A stretch of 64,000 nt of DNA from Pseudomonas sp. JQ170C (GTDB lineage Bacteria > Pseudomonadota > Gammaproteobacteria > Pseudomonadales > Pseudomonadaceae), in assembly GCF_035581345.1 (NCBI RefSeq), contig NZ_CP141608.1, positions 3,626,501 to 3,690,500 of the forward strand. Direction: 5' to 3'. The notes below the pieces were generated by a model. That model saw nothing but the letters and a program-made list of their open reading frames with translations, searched no databases and was not told where the DNA came from. Of the stretch, positions 47,984-56,488 are shown one piece after another (within the stretch, counting starts at the first letter, position 1; the number at the start of each line of letters is the position of its first letter). The position numbers and the translations under genes were made by a program.

Positions 47984-49426
47984 TCACGCGCCCTGCACCG
48001 GCGTCGCGGAACCGGACAGCACCGCCGTGGCCTGGGTGAAGGCTTTTTTCAGATCAATACCCTGGTCACTGATGATCAGCTCCAAGAGCGCCGGGTCGTA
48101 ATAGCTGTCCCTCACCTTGAGAATCGACAACAGGCGCTTGAGCTCCGAATCCAGCTCGACAAAGCGCATCAACAGCAAGTTATCGACGATGCTCGAGAGG
48201 TCTGGCGCTGGCGCATTGATTTCCGACCCGAAGATATCGCGCATTTCCCACGTTGCCATGACGCAGACGTCACGGGCGCGCAGCTCGCCAGTCAGGGCGC
48301 GGAAGAATTCGTTCAGCCTCGCAGGGTTGGTCGCCAGCCGGGTGAAGGCGCCCAGGCTGTCGATCAGCACGCGGCGAATGCCATGGGCTTGAACGTGGTG
48401 CAGCAAGCGCGCACCGACATCGTCGAGCAACCCCTCGGTGGTCGGCTGCCAGGCAATATGCAGCGCGCCACTGCGCTCCAGGGCCGCAAAATCATGGCCA
48501 AGGGCGCTGGCCTTGAGGCGCAAGCGCTGGGGTGTTTCATAGAAGCCGAAATGCAGGCCGGGGGCATCGACAGTGGAGGCTGACAGGAAGCTCACACCCA
48601 GGGATGTCTTGCCGATCCCCGAAGGCCCCATCACCAGGGTCATCGACGCGTCCGGCAAGCCACCGCCCAGCAATTCATCGAGCACCTTCACCCCGCTGCC
48701 AACCCGCCTCTGCACATCACTGCCCAGGCTGCTCGGGTGGCTGTAGAGCGCTTCCAGCCTGGGGTAGACCTGCAGGCCGTGATCGGTGATCTCGCATTCA
48801 TGCAAACCCGAGAGCGCCCCGCTGCCGCGCGTCTTGCGCAGCTGGATGCGGCGGACCGAACGGCTGCCGACCAACTCCTCACCCAGTTCGATCACACCAT
48901 CGACCATCGTGTGCTCCGGACTGCCGTCGTCCAGTCGCGAGCTGGTGAGAAACACCACCGTGCAGCCCGCGAACGCCGCATGCCCTTGCAACTCGGCAAT
49001 GAACTTCTTGGTGTCCAGAGGGGTTTCAGCCCGGGAGCGGGCAGTGAGCAGGCCATCGACGATCAACAGCGTGGCCTGGTGGCGATTGATCTCACCGCGC
49101 AGCAATTTGACCACCTGGTCCAGCCCCTCGCTCTCAAGCGTGTCGAATGCGCTGACGAACTGGATCTGGTTGCCGATCAGCGCCGCGTCGAAAAAGGCCA
49201 GGGTCGAGAGGTACTGGAACAAGCGCTCGTGCGATTCGCTCAACAAGGTCGCTACCAGTACCCGCCCACCCTGGCCAACGTGGTTGAAGGCCAGCTGATT
49301 GGCCAGGATCGTCTTGCCCGACCCCGGGCGCCCTTGAACGATGTAGGAGGCGCCGACGATCAAACCACCCTTGAGTAGCGCATCGAGCCCACTGATCTCA
49401 GTGGTAAGTCGTTTGAGCTGTTCCAC
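47984..49426 (-). CDS. kaiC: KaiC-like double-domain ATPase
   Basis: A 480-residue protein with two RecA-like KaiC domains. The first has Walker A GRPGSGKT (32-39) and the Walker B-like ATLLIVDGLL; the second has GPSGIGKTS and RRVLIDSLGAF. The C-terminal end of the second domain aligns with cyanobacterial KaiC, and the autophosphorylation pair Ser431-Thr432 corresponds to Ser411-Ser412 here (DLSSIVDN). No KaiA or KaiB gene is present. It is 15 bases after a PAS histidine kinase and 19 bases before a receiver protein, so it is likely a signalling ATPase rather than a clock in the strict sense. Confidence 0.9.
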   Translation of the reverse strand: MEQLKRLTTEISGLDALLKGGLIVGASYIVQGRPGSGKTILANQLAFNHVGQGGRVLVATLLSESHERLFQYLSTLAFFDAALIGNQIQFVSAFDTLESEGLDQVVKLLRGEINRHQATLLIVDGLLTARSRAETPLDTKKFIAELQGHAAFAGCTVVFLTSSRLDDGSPEHTMVDGVIELGEELVGSRSVRRIQLRKTRGSGALSGLHECEITDHGLQVYPRLEALYSHPSSLGSDVQRRVGSGVKVLDELLGGGLPDASMTLVMGPSGIGKTSLGVSFLSASTVDAPGLHFGFYETPQRLRLKASALGHDFAALERSGALHIAWQPTTEGLLDDVGARLLHHVQAHGIRRVLIDSLGAFTRLATNPARLNEFFRALTGELRARDVCVMATWEMRDIFGSEINAPAPDLSSIVDNLLLMRFVELDSELKRLLSILKVRDSYYDPALLELIISDQGIDLKKAFTQATAVLSGSATPVQGA

Positions 49427-49441
49427 GATAGTGCGACCTGT

Positions 49442-50596
49442 TCAATTCGTCGTTGGCGTGACCGGCTGGGAGGCTGGCAGGTACAGCGTCATGCAAGTGC
49501 CGGCGTCGGCGCTACTGGCAACACTGACGGCACCATTGCTTTGCCTGGCAAATCCATAGACCTGGCTCAACCCCAATCCAGTTCCCTTGCCAAAGGCTTT
49601 GGTGGTGAAAAAAGGTTCAAAGATACGTGGCAGCACATGCGGGGCAATGCCTCGGCCGTTGTCGCTGACATCAAGACGCACAAAGCTGCCATGCAAGTCA
49701 TCGACCTCCCCCTGCAGTTGGCAGTTGCGCGCCTGCAAGCGGATGACCCCGTCGGTCTCGATAGCATCGCGGGCATTGAAGATCAGGTTGAGCAAAACCA
49801 TCTGCAACTGACCACCATCGACTTCGACATCCTGCACGTCCTCGTCGATCTGTATTTGCAAGTCGATGTCTTTAGGCAATGCCTGCCCGAGCAACATCCG
49901 CGTCGAGTCGATCAAGGGTGGCAAGGCGACCCTGCCGGAATTCAGTGCCTTGTACCGGGCAAAGCTGAGCAACTGCTGGGTCATCTGCGTGCCCCGCTCA
50001 CCGGCATCGAGAATATGTTCAAGCAAACGCTGGGTACGCTGCGGGTCTCGGCTGGTGAGGGCCAGGCGGGCCGAACCGAGAATGATGGTCAAAAGATTGT
50101 TGAAGTCATGGGCCATGCCGCCGGTCAATTGCCCGAGGGCTTCAAGCTTTTGCGCCTGGAACAGCTGCGCACGCATGGCGTCGAGCTGCTGGGCGGCCTC
50201 GCGGCGGTCGGTGATGTCGCGGGTGATTTTCGCAAGGCCGACAATTTCGCCGTCCGTCCCTCGGATCACATCCAGCGCTGCCAGGGCCCAGAACTGCGTG
50301 CCGTCCTTACGCACACGCCAGCCCTCATCCTGGGCAACCCCGGTACTCAAGGCCAACGCCAGCAGCCTGGCTGGCCGGCCGTCGATACAATCCTGCTCGG
50401 TGAAAAACAGCGAGAAGTGCTTGCCGATCACTTCGTCGGCGCGCCAGCCCTTGATCCGCTGCGCACCGGCGTTCCAGGACACCACATAACCATCGACATC
50501 AAGCATATAGATGGCGTAATCCACCACCGCCTGCACCAGTTGCTCATACCGACTGGCGTGCATGGTGTGCAAATCCGAGCGATTAGAAGAACCCAT
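49442..50596 (-). CDS. PAS-domain histidine kinase
   Basis: A 384-residue soluble kinase. A PAS domain (about 15-130, YAIYMLDVDGYVVSWNAGAQRIKGW) is followed by a HisKA helix with His163 (GGMAHDFNNLL) and a HATPase domain with the N box (LLNLIFNARDAI) and G boxes (DNGRGI, GKGTGLGLSQVYGF). GGAG lies seven bases before the ATG at 50596. It is the first gene of the kinase/KaiC-like/receiver operon and probably senses a cytoplasmic redox or small-molecule cue. Confidence 0.93.
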   Translation of the reverse strand: MGSSNRSDLHTMHASRYEQLVQAVVDYAIYMLDVDGYVVSWNAGAQRIKGWRADEVIGKHFSLFFTEQDCIDGRPARLLALALSTGVAQDEGWRVRKDGTQFWALAALDVIRGTDGEIVGLAKITRDITDRREAAQQLDAMRAQLFQAQKLEALGQLTGGMAHDFNNLLTIILGSARLALTSRDPQRTQRLLEHILDAGERGTQMTQQLLSFARYKALNSGRVALPPLIDSTRMLLGQALPKDIDLQIQIDEDVQDVEVDGGQLQMVLLNLIFNARDAIETDGVIRLQARNCQLQGEVDDLHGSFVRLDVSDNGRGIAPHVLPRIFEPFFTTKAFGKGTGLGLSQVYGFARQSNGAVSVASSADAGTCMTLYLPASQPVTPTTN

Positions 50597-50688
50597 GGCA
50601 GCTCCACGCACATCGCAGACGTAGTCAAGAATAGACAGCATACGCCGCTTGCTGCGTCACCGGCCCGGCAATTCTTCCGGGTGTGTCG

Positions 50689-50949
50689 CTACGGTGTTTG
50701 CCTGGGACGCGTCTTGAACACAAGGTACAGGCACCCCGCCAGAATCAGTGCACCACCGAGGAACGCGAATACGCGCTGCTCGGTGGCAAGGTCCGGATCA
50801 CTGCCCATCATCACCAGCAGTACCCCCGATACGATCAGGCTGAAAAACAGAAAGGCTGCTGCCAACCAGGCATGGACGAACAGCAAACGCCAGAACCATC
50901 TGGCACGAGACCTGGGTGGCGGGGGTAACGAGGGCTCGGGCGCAGACAC
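50689..50949 (-). CDS. Small membrane protein
   Basis: An 86-residue protein with two membrane helices (about 18-47 and 60-80), a proline-rich N-terminus and a basic C-terminus (FKTRPRQTP). It starts with GTG and has a weak ribosome site. No family recognised. It precedes the kinase gene on the same strand. Confidence 0.6.
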   Translation of the reverse strand: MSAPEPSLPPPPRSRARWFWRLLFVHAWLAAAFLFFSLIVSGVLLVMMGSDPDLATEQRVFAFLGGALILAGCLYLVFKTRPRQTP

Positions 50950-51055
50950 GTCGCAACTGACTCATGTTGGATCCAATTCGCGGTACAGTGGCCGAATGAC
51001 ATTCCGGTGTCAATTGCTCTATAGTCCGCCCCTTCCCTGCTCATATCACCTGTTA

Positions 51056-51283
51056 ATGAGGGCGCAACACTTGGCCGCCGACCCACGGATGAAAGGCATT
51101 CGCGACGATTTGCACAGTACGGCACGCGAACTTGAACGCGTGTCGCGCGAACTGGACGGCCACGCCCGCTACCTGCTGCGCTCGATCCACCGCACCGACG
51201 CCGCCGAGGTACTGGGGCAGATTCAGGGGCTGCAAGCCTCGGTGGAACAGCTTCGCGACGTTGCCCATCGAATCAGTCGATAG
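51056..51283 (+). CDS. Small coiled-coil protein
   Basis: A 75-residue, highly helical protein with heptad-like spacing (IRDDLHSTARELERVSRELDGHARYLLRSI, VLGQIQGLQASVEQLRDVAHRI). The ATG at 51056 or the one at 51089 could be the start; neither has a strong ribosome site. No family recognised. Confidence 0.5.
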   Translation: MRAQHLAADPRMKGIRDDLHSTARELERVSRELDGHARYLLRSIHRTDAAEVLGQIQGLQASVEQLRDVAHRISR

Positions 51284-51432
51284 GCCCCGCCCAGGCGACG
51301 CCTGGAAGCCGGCGTGCGGTTGACTCAAATATAACGATGAGTTATAAAGCACGCTTGATTGCGGAGGAAAAGCATTTTCCCCAGGGCTTCGATTCAATAG
51401 CACGCCCGGTCGCCAGACGCTTTCAAACCTGT

Positions 51433-51517
51433 GCGAGTGTGGTGGAATTGGTATACACAGCAGACTTAAAATCTGCCGGCGTGAGCCTTGCGGGTTCGAG
51501 TCCCGCCACTCGCACCA
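51433..51517 (+). tRNA. tRNA-Leu (anticodon UAA)
   Basis: The acceptor stem GCGAGTG/CACTCGC with discriminator A and encoded CCA, anticodon stem GCAGA/TCTGC with loop CTTAAAA, a long variable arm and the T arm GCGGGTTCGAGTCCCGC form a complete class II tRNA reading UUA. All four stems are intact. Confidence 0.98.
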
Positions 51518-51524
51518 TCTTCTG

Positions 51525-51551
51525 AAAAAGGCGCCTTGAAGGCGCCTTTTT
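51525..51551 (+). terminator. Terminator of tRNA-Leu
   Basis: AAAAAGGCGCC and GGCGCCTTTTT flank a short loop a few bases after the tRNA CCA end. Confidence 0.93.
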
Positions 51552-51643
51552 ATTGCCTGCGATTCAGGCCCTGCCCCACCTGCGGCGCAAAGGCTGCAAG
51601 CACCTGCTATGGTGAAACTGCCCTATCACAAAGGAAGGCAGCC

Positions 51644-52057
51644 ATGCGCTATACCCTGTTCGACAACCAGCGTGACGTGATCATCCTGCTAGCGCGGATT
51701 CTGTTGATGATCCTGTTCGTGATGTCCGGCTGGAGCAAGATGACCGGCTTTGCCGGCACCGTCGATTACCTCGCCTCCCTGGGCGCCCCCATGCCTCAGG
51801 TCGCCGCCGGGGTGGCAGTAGCCATGGAGTTCTTCGTCGCCATACTGTTGATTGTCGGGTTCTATACCCGCCCGCTGGCGTTTCTGTTCGCCCTGTTCGT
51901 GGTGGGTACCGCCGTGATCGGCCACCCCTACTGGAGCATGGTCGACCCGGCGCGTGCAGCCAACAGCGCTCAGTTCTTCAAGAACATGAGCATCACGGGC
52001 GGCTTGCTGCTGCTCGCCGTTACCGGTGCCGGCAGGTTCTCGGTCGACGGGCGATAA
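51644..52057 (+). CDS. DoxX-family membrane protein
   Basis: A 137-residue protein with four hydrophobic helices, matching DoxX (LLARILLMILFVMSGWSKMTGFAGTVDYLASLGAPMP, AMEFFVAILLIVGFYTRPLAFLFALFVVGTAVIGH). The family is linked to respiratory and redox functions. AAGGAAGG is upstream of the ATG at 51644. Confidence 0.9.
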   Translation: MRYTLFDNQRDVIILLARILLMILFVMSGWSKMTGFAGTVDYLASLGAPMPQVAAGVAVAMEFFVAILLIVGFYTRPLAFLFALFVVGTAVIGHPYWSMVDPARAANSAQFFKNMSITGGLLLLAVTGAGRFSVDGR

Positions 52058-52078
52058 GCCGGATTGCAGGATAGGCTC

Positions 52079-52138
52079 CTCCCACCGACGTCACACGCGT
52101 GGGAGGCGCGGCCTCTCGCGGGGCAAGCCCGCTCCTAC
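52079..52138. repeat. REP element next to an unrelated hairpin
   Basis: A single REP core in reverse orientation lies at 52117-52138 and gives the TAG stop of the acidic protein gene. Upstream, CTCCCAC (52079-52085) and GTGGGAG (52099-52105) form a separate 7-base stem that could end the DoxX transcript. Confidence 0.85.
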
Positions 52139-52311
52139 AAGTCGTCCAGGGTATCGACGCCTTCGTCCCAGTCCACTTCGTCGTCTTCTTCGTCATCTGC
52201 CGGGTCGTCCATCGGATCGACTTCGTCCTGAAAAGCGGAATCGTCGTCATGGAACTCATGATCCAGCAGGTGATCATGTTCGGGTTCGTGAAGGTCTTGT
52301 TCGTCGTGCAT
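52135..52311 (-). CDS. Highly acidic 58-residue protein
   Basis: The 58-residue product has 29 Asp or Glu, six His, and no Lys or Arg, for example DPADDEEDDEVDWDEG. AGGAA is at a normal distance before the ATG at 52311; a GTG eight codons upstream also keeps the frame open. The stop TAG comes from a REP element. Such composition suits DNA mimicry, metal binding or simple charge buffering, none of which can be decided here. Confidence 0.65.
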   Translation of the reverse strand: MHDEQDLHEPEHDHLLDHEFHDDDSAFQDEVDPMDDPADDEEDDEVDWDEGVDTLDDL

Positions 52312-52377
52312 CAAAAGTTCCTGATTCTGCCGCACATCAGCGTGTGCCGGCCTGGATGAGCGCGCAATGATCCCAGC

Positions 52378-52572
52378 TCACTTCTGACGAAGCAACGCGG
52401 CATTGGCCTGTCGCACCATCTGCACCCATTCGCTGGCACTCACCGAACCTGAATGCTCTAGCTGCCCTGCAGCCAACAGGGCCTGGTCATACTCCGCTTC
52501 CTGCAAAGAATGTTCGCCAAGATACCTGGCCCGCCATTCCAGGATCGCCGCGGCGCCTTGTTTATCGTCCAT
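52378..52572 (-). CDS. 64-residue hypothetical protein
   Basis: A small helical protein (AAAILEWRARYLGEHSLQEAEYDQALLAAGQLE, SASEWVQMVRQANAALLRQK). GAGG lies six bases before the ATG at 52572; the ATG at 52578 is adjacent to that site and too close. No family recognised. Confidence 0.6.
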   Translation of the reverse strand: MDDKQGAAAILEWRARYLGEHSLQEAEYDQALLAAGQLEHSGSVSASEWVQMVRQANAALLRQK

Positions 52573-52827
52573 CCCCATCCTCACGTCGCGCTGATTGAAG
52601 GCACGCAATCCAGGTGCCGCCTGAAGGGCGGCGAGATTACACCACATCAAAGCCAATGAGAATTGTTAGCATTTTTACCTGAATGGGAAACAGACGGACG
52701 GACACCCGCTTGCGCCGGGCATCTGCTTGGAAAAGGCCTCATGAGGCAGTGTTTTGGTCGCTAACGACCTTGTTGGCCTTCGACACACCGACTAATACTT
52801 AAGTCTTACCTGGGGAGGTATAAAAAA

Positions 52828-53064
52828 ATGCTGCCAAGATTCGTTGTCGTTCCAGCAGTGCCCATTGAGACGCATTCTGTACGCAACGGCACTCGATACT
52901 ACGCAACTACGGTCACCGGAGGTTTTGACCTCTATGACAATCAGGAAAAGCTTCGACTCAAGCCCAGCTATCCCACCAGGGCCGAGGCCGATGCCGAATG
53001 CGCCAGAAGAAATAGCGAGCCCAGCTGTCACTATGCGGTGTTTCCCCTACTACGGACGGTTTGA
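52828..53064 (+). CDS. 78-residue hypothetical protein
   Basis: A small protein with YYATTVTGGFDLYDNQEKLRLKPSYPTRAEADAECARRN, which looks like a short beta hairpin followed by a helix. GGGGAGG lies upstream, and CTAATACTTAAG (52793-52804) resembles a stationary-phase -10 region, so it may belong to the RpoS stress set. A 5-base stem (GGTCG/CGACC, 52756-52769) is further upstream. Function unknown. Confidence 0.6.
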   Translation: MLPRFVVVPAVPIETHSVRNGTRYYATTVTGGFDLYDNQEKLRLKPSYPTRAEADAECARRNSEPSCHYAVFPLLRTV

Positions 53065-53137
53065 GCCACATGTGATCCTGGCTGTTTGACGATTGTACTG
53101 GCGTCTCTTCGCGACACGTATTTGCGGGAGTCCTGCC

Positions 53138-53500
53138 ATGAACACATCTGCGTTTGCCCTGGTAGCCGTGCTGTCAGCGGCAGGTGGCTGCTCTACCGAC
53201 GCCTATGTCTTTCGCGACCAGCCGCTGGTCGCGAAGGTCGAGTCGGGGATGAGCAAAGATCAAGTCGAGCGTATTGGCGGCAAGCCATTGTCGGTATCGG
53301 ATCGCACTGTCGAACCGGGTACCTGCTTTGACTACATGCTCACTGCAGCGGGTCGAACCCAGCCTTACCATGTCAGTTTCAATGCGGATGGAAAGGTGGA
53401 CCATCAAAGCTACATGACCTGCGCCCAATGGAGTCACGCCCAGCAAAAATCCAGGGACGCCCCCACCAATATGGGCGGCATCGGTGGTTCGGGTTACTAG
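53138..53500 (+). CDS. osmE: OsmE-like outer-membrane lipoprotein
   Basis: A 120-residue lipoprotein. The signal peptide ends in AGGC (Cys18), and the mature part has the SmpA/OmlA-type fold of OsmE (VFRDQPLVAKVESGMSKDQVERIGGKP, PGTCFDYML, YHVSFNADGKVDHQSYMTC) and a glycine-rich end (GGIGGSGY). OsmE is induced by osmotic stress and stationary phase in enterics. GGGAG precedes the ATG at 53138. Confidence 0.82.
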   Translation: MNTSAFALVAVLSAAGGCSTDAYVFRDQPLVAKVESGMSKDQVERIGGKPLSVSDRTVEPGTCFDYMLTAAGRTQPYHVSFNADGKVDHQSYMTCAQWSHAQQKSRDAPTNMGGIGGSGY

Positions 53501-53583
53501 CACAGTGAGCTACGCTCAATAGCGTTGACACGAGCCTGCTGTACTCGCGTCTGGCTGGTTTTATTTCGTTCGGGAGAACCGTT

Positions 53584-53838
53584 ATGAAGTACCTGGCAGC
53601 GTTTATCGTCGCACTGACACTCGGCAGTTCCGCCTTCGCCACTGAGTGCGATGACAGCATCAAACAGCTCGAAAACATCGACAGGACCGACGGACAGGCA
53701 CTTGCCGGCGGTAAGGTCGATGAGTTTCGCGAATTGCTCGAGCAGGCCAAGCAGGCACAAAAAGCAGGCGATGAAGAGTTATGCAATTCATCGGCGCAGC
53801 GTGCCCTGCAGATCTACAAGGTTGGACGCAGCAAATAG
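53584..53838 (+). CDS. Small periplasmic protein
   Basis: An 84-residue protein with a clear signal peptide (about 1-19, SSAFATE) and a helical mature part containing two cysteines (CDDSIKQLENI, ELCNSSAQRALQIYK) that could form a disulfide. No family recognised. It lies 83 bases after osmE. Confidence 0.72.
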   Translation: MKYLAAFIVALTLGSSAFATECDDSIKQLENIDRTDGQALAGGKVDEFRELLEQAKQAQKAGDEELCNSSAQRALQIYKVGRSK

Positions 53839-53905
53839 GCAACCTTGATGCGTAGCCGCTGTCACCCGGCGGCGGCTACGAGCAGGCCCTCATGATGTTG
53901 CTGAA

Positions 53906-53938
53906 TACTCCCCTGAGTAGTTTGTTCGGACTACTCGG
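53906..53938. promoter_or_regulatory. Cluster of GAGTA/TACTC repeats upstream of the sulfatase gene
   Basis: TACTC (53906-53910) and GAGTA (53915-53919) form one dyad. CTGAGTAGT (53913-53921) and ACTACTCGG (53930-53938) form a second with one mismatch and an 8-base spacer. They lie about 100 bases before the sulfatase ATG and may bind a regulator. Confidence 0.4.
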
Positions 53939-54035
53939 ATTTCCCCCTCAATATCCTCCCTTTTGCCCTCGCAGTATCGGCACCTGCCTCTCTACTATCG
54001 ACGTCAAAAATCAACAATAACGATGGAGACAGAAC

Positions 54036-55607
54036 ATGGCCCGCACAGGGAAATGGTCACGCCTACTTGCCGTGGCAGGTGCACTACTAATCGCGTCACT
54101 GGGTGTAAAAGCCGCCGACAAGCCGAACATCCTGGTGATCTTTGGTGATGATATCGGCATGTTCAATATCAGCGCCTACAACCAGGGCATGATGGGCTAC
54201 GAGACGCCCAACATCGACCGTATCGCGCGTGAGGGTGCGTTGTTCACCCACTCCTATGGCGAGCAGTCCTGTACCGCCGGGCGCTCGGCCTTCGCGCTGG
54301 GCCAGCACCCCTTCCGCACCGGCCTGTTGACGGTTGGCATGCCTGGTTCCGAGCATGGCATTCCGGACTGGGCACCGACGATCGGCGATGTGATGAAGCA
54401 GCAAGGCTACACCACCGGCCAGTTTGGCAAGAACCACCTGGGTGATCGCGACCAGCACTTGCCCACCAACCACGGTTTCGACGAGTTCTTCGGCAACCTC
54501 TACCACATGAATGCCGAGGAAGAACCGGAAACCTACTACTACCCCAAGGACCCCGAGTTTCGCAAAAAGTACGGCCCGCGCGGGGTGATCCACTCCTACG
54601 CCGACGGCAAGATCGAAGACACCGGTGCCCTGACCCGCAAACGCATGGAAACCATCGACGAAGAACTGGTGCAGGCCACCGAAAACTTCATCGACAAGGC
54701 GCACAAGGCAGACAAACCCTTCTTCGTCTGGTTCAACTCCACACGCATGCACATCTGGACCCACCTGAAGAAAGAGTCCGAAGGCAAGACTGGCGTTGGC
54801 CTCTACCCCGACGGTATGGTCGAACACGACGGCCATGTCGGTCAGTTGCTGAAAAAGCTCGATGACCTCGGGATCGCCGACAACACGATCATCATCTACA
54901 CCACCGACAACGGCGCACAAAAATTCACCTGGCCCGACGGCGGCACCTCACCCTTTGCCGGCGAAAAAGGTACATCCAACGAAGGCGGCCATCGCGTGCC
55001 CTTGCTGGTCAAGTGGCCCCAGGTCCTCAAGCCGGGCAGCCGCTACAACAACATGATCGCCCATAACGACTGGATGCCTACGCTGGCAGCCGCCGCCGGT
55101 GACCCGACGCTGGTCGCCGACCTGGCCAAGGGTGGCAAGCTCAATGGCAAGGACTATCGAGTCCACCTGGACGGCTACAACTTCCTGCCGTTCTTCAAGG
55201 GTGAGGCCAAGGACAGCCCGCGCGAAGAATACTTCTACTTCAGCATGGCGGGGGATCTGGACGCGATCCGCTGGAAGGAATGGAAACTGAGCTTTGCGCA
55301 GATGGAGGGCGACTTCAGCACCAGTGCGCGCAAGGTGACCAACGTGCCGGAGCTGACCAACCTGCTGGCCGACCCGTTCCAGACAGCCCGCAAGGAATCG
55401 CCCAGTGCCCGGCGCTGGGCGGCTGACCAGGCCTGGTTGCTGGTTCCGATCAAGGCCAAGGTCGGCGCCTTTCTGGGAACCCTGTCGCAGTACCCGTTCC
55501 AGGAAGGGGTCAGCCTGAACGTCGGCAGCATCAACTACCAGAGCCTGGCGGTGAAGAAAGCGCTGATGGACTTGAAGAAGGCGCCACCGGCCAAGGCCGG
55601 CGAATAG
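54036..55607 (+). CDS. Exported arylsulfatase-type sulfatase
   Basis: A 523-residue sulfatase with an N-terminal signal peptide (about 1-26). Metal-binding Asp38-Asp39 lie in ILVIFGDDIGMFN, and the formylglycine site is Cys79 in CTAGR (79-83), followed by QHPFRTG and GKNHLGD. It ends with a variable region. It releases sulfate from an organic ester in the periplasm. The motif has alanine in place of the usual proline (CxPxR), a variant known in some family branches. No sulfatase-modifying enzyme is nearby. A terminator follows. Confidence 0.88.
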   Translation: MARTGKWSRLLAVAGALLIASLGVKAADKPNILVIFGDDIGMFNISAYNQGMMGYETPNIDRIAREGALFTHSYGEQSCTAGRSAFALGQHPFRTGLLTVGMPGSEHGIPDWAPTIGDVMKQQGYTTGQFGKNHLGDRDQHLPTNHGFDEFFGNLYHMNAEEEPETYYYPKDPEFRKKYGPRGVIHSYADGKIEDTGALTRKRMETIDEELVQATENFIDKAHKADKPFFVWFNSTRMHIWTHLKKESEGKTGVGLYPDGMVEHDGHVGQLLKKLDDLGIADNTIIIYTTDNGAQKFTWPDGGTSPFAGEKGTSNEGGHRVPLLVKWPQVLKPGSRYNNMIAHNDWMPTLAAAAGDPTLVADLAKGGKLNGKDYRVHLDGYNFLPFFKGEAKDSPREEYFYFSMAGDLDAIRWKEWKLSFAQMEGDFSTSARKVTNVPELTNLLADPFQTARKESPSARRWAADQAWLLVPIKAKVGAFLGTLSQYPFQEGVSLNVGSINYQSLAVKKALMDLKKAPPAKAGE

Positions 55608-55630
55608 ACGTCGTCGAGGACCTGAAACAC

Positions 55631-55657
55631 AAGGGCAGCCATTGGCTGCCCTTTTTC
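55631..55657 (+). terminator. Terminator after the sulfatase gene
   Basis: GGGCAGCC and GGCTGCCC around a 2-base loop are followed by five T residues. Confidence 0.9.
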
Positions 55658-55685
55658 GTTGGTGCTGTGATCCGTACTTTGCAGG

Positions 55686-56366
55686 TCAAGCGTCTTGCCA
55701 CAACACGGCGTTTTCGGTCGCTGCGCGCGAGGTGAAAAAACGATTGGCCGGCGCGTCGTGATCGGCATGCCCAAACGACACACCACACACCACCAGCCGG
55801 CTTTCATCAAGTGCGAAGTGGCGCCGCACAAACGCTGAGTGGCTGGCCAATGCCGCCTGAGCAATGGCCCCAAGGCCCAGCGCCTCGGCAGCCAGCAGCA
55901 GATTGGCCACATAACCACCGCAGTCGACGGCACCGTAGGTACCGAGCCCTCGTTCGGTGGTAATGATCGCTACGTGCGGCGCACCGAAGAGCGAGAAGTT
56001 ACGTAGCATCTGCTGCTTGCTCGCCACTCGGTCACCCGGCGCAATGCCCAGACTTTCGTAGAGCTGCTGCCCACATTCACGCCGACGTTGTTGGTACACC
56101 CCTTGATACTCAGCCGGAAAATCAAAGTCCGGGTGAGCGGAGCCGGCCAGTAACTCGGCGGCGTAGGCAGCCCGAAACCGTTCCGTCGCCTCGCCACGGG
56201 TAACGATGACTTGCCAAGGCTGGGTGTTGCACCATGAGGCCGAGCGCTGGGCCAGTGCAAACATGTTCATTGCCTGCTCATGTTCGACGGGCTGCGGCAA
56301 AAAGGCCCGGCAACTGCGGCGGCGGTGTAACAAGCGTTCCAAGGTGTCGAGGGGTGCGGGGTTCAT
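55686..56366 (-). CDS. Nitroreductase-family flavoprotein
   Basis: A 226-residue FMN enzyme with the RRSCRAFLPQPV start, the PWQVIVTRG segment and the C-terminal AAEALGLGAIAQAAL and GVSFGHADHDAPANRF of the BluB-excluded nitroreductase branch. It reduces nitro compounds or quinones with NAD(P)H. AGGA precedes the ATG at 56366. Confidence 0.88.
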   Translation of the reverse strand: MNPAPLDTLERLLHRRRSCRAFLPQPVEHEQAMNMFALAQRSASWCNTQPWQVIVTRGEATERFRAAYAAELLAGSAHPDFDFPAEYQGVYQQRRRECGQQLYESLGIAPGDRVASKQQMLRNFSLFGAPHVAIITTERGLGTYGAVDCGGYVANLLLAAEALGLGAIAQAALASHSAFVRRHFALDESRLVVCGVSFGHADHDAPANRFFTSRAATENAVLWQDA

Positions 56367-56488
56367 AGCGGTGTCCTGTTCGATTTCATGAAAATCATCC
56401 CGACACTGATGCTGACGGACGCCCCCGTGCTGGCACAACCACCAACAGTGGGGGGCATGGGGGGGGTAGTTTCAGTGCAACACCGGCA

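Noticed and set aside
47984..49426. Full circadian clock operon
   Set aside because: No kaiA or kaiB is present, so only a KaiC-like signalling protein is supported.
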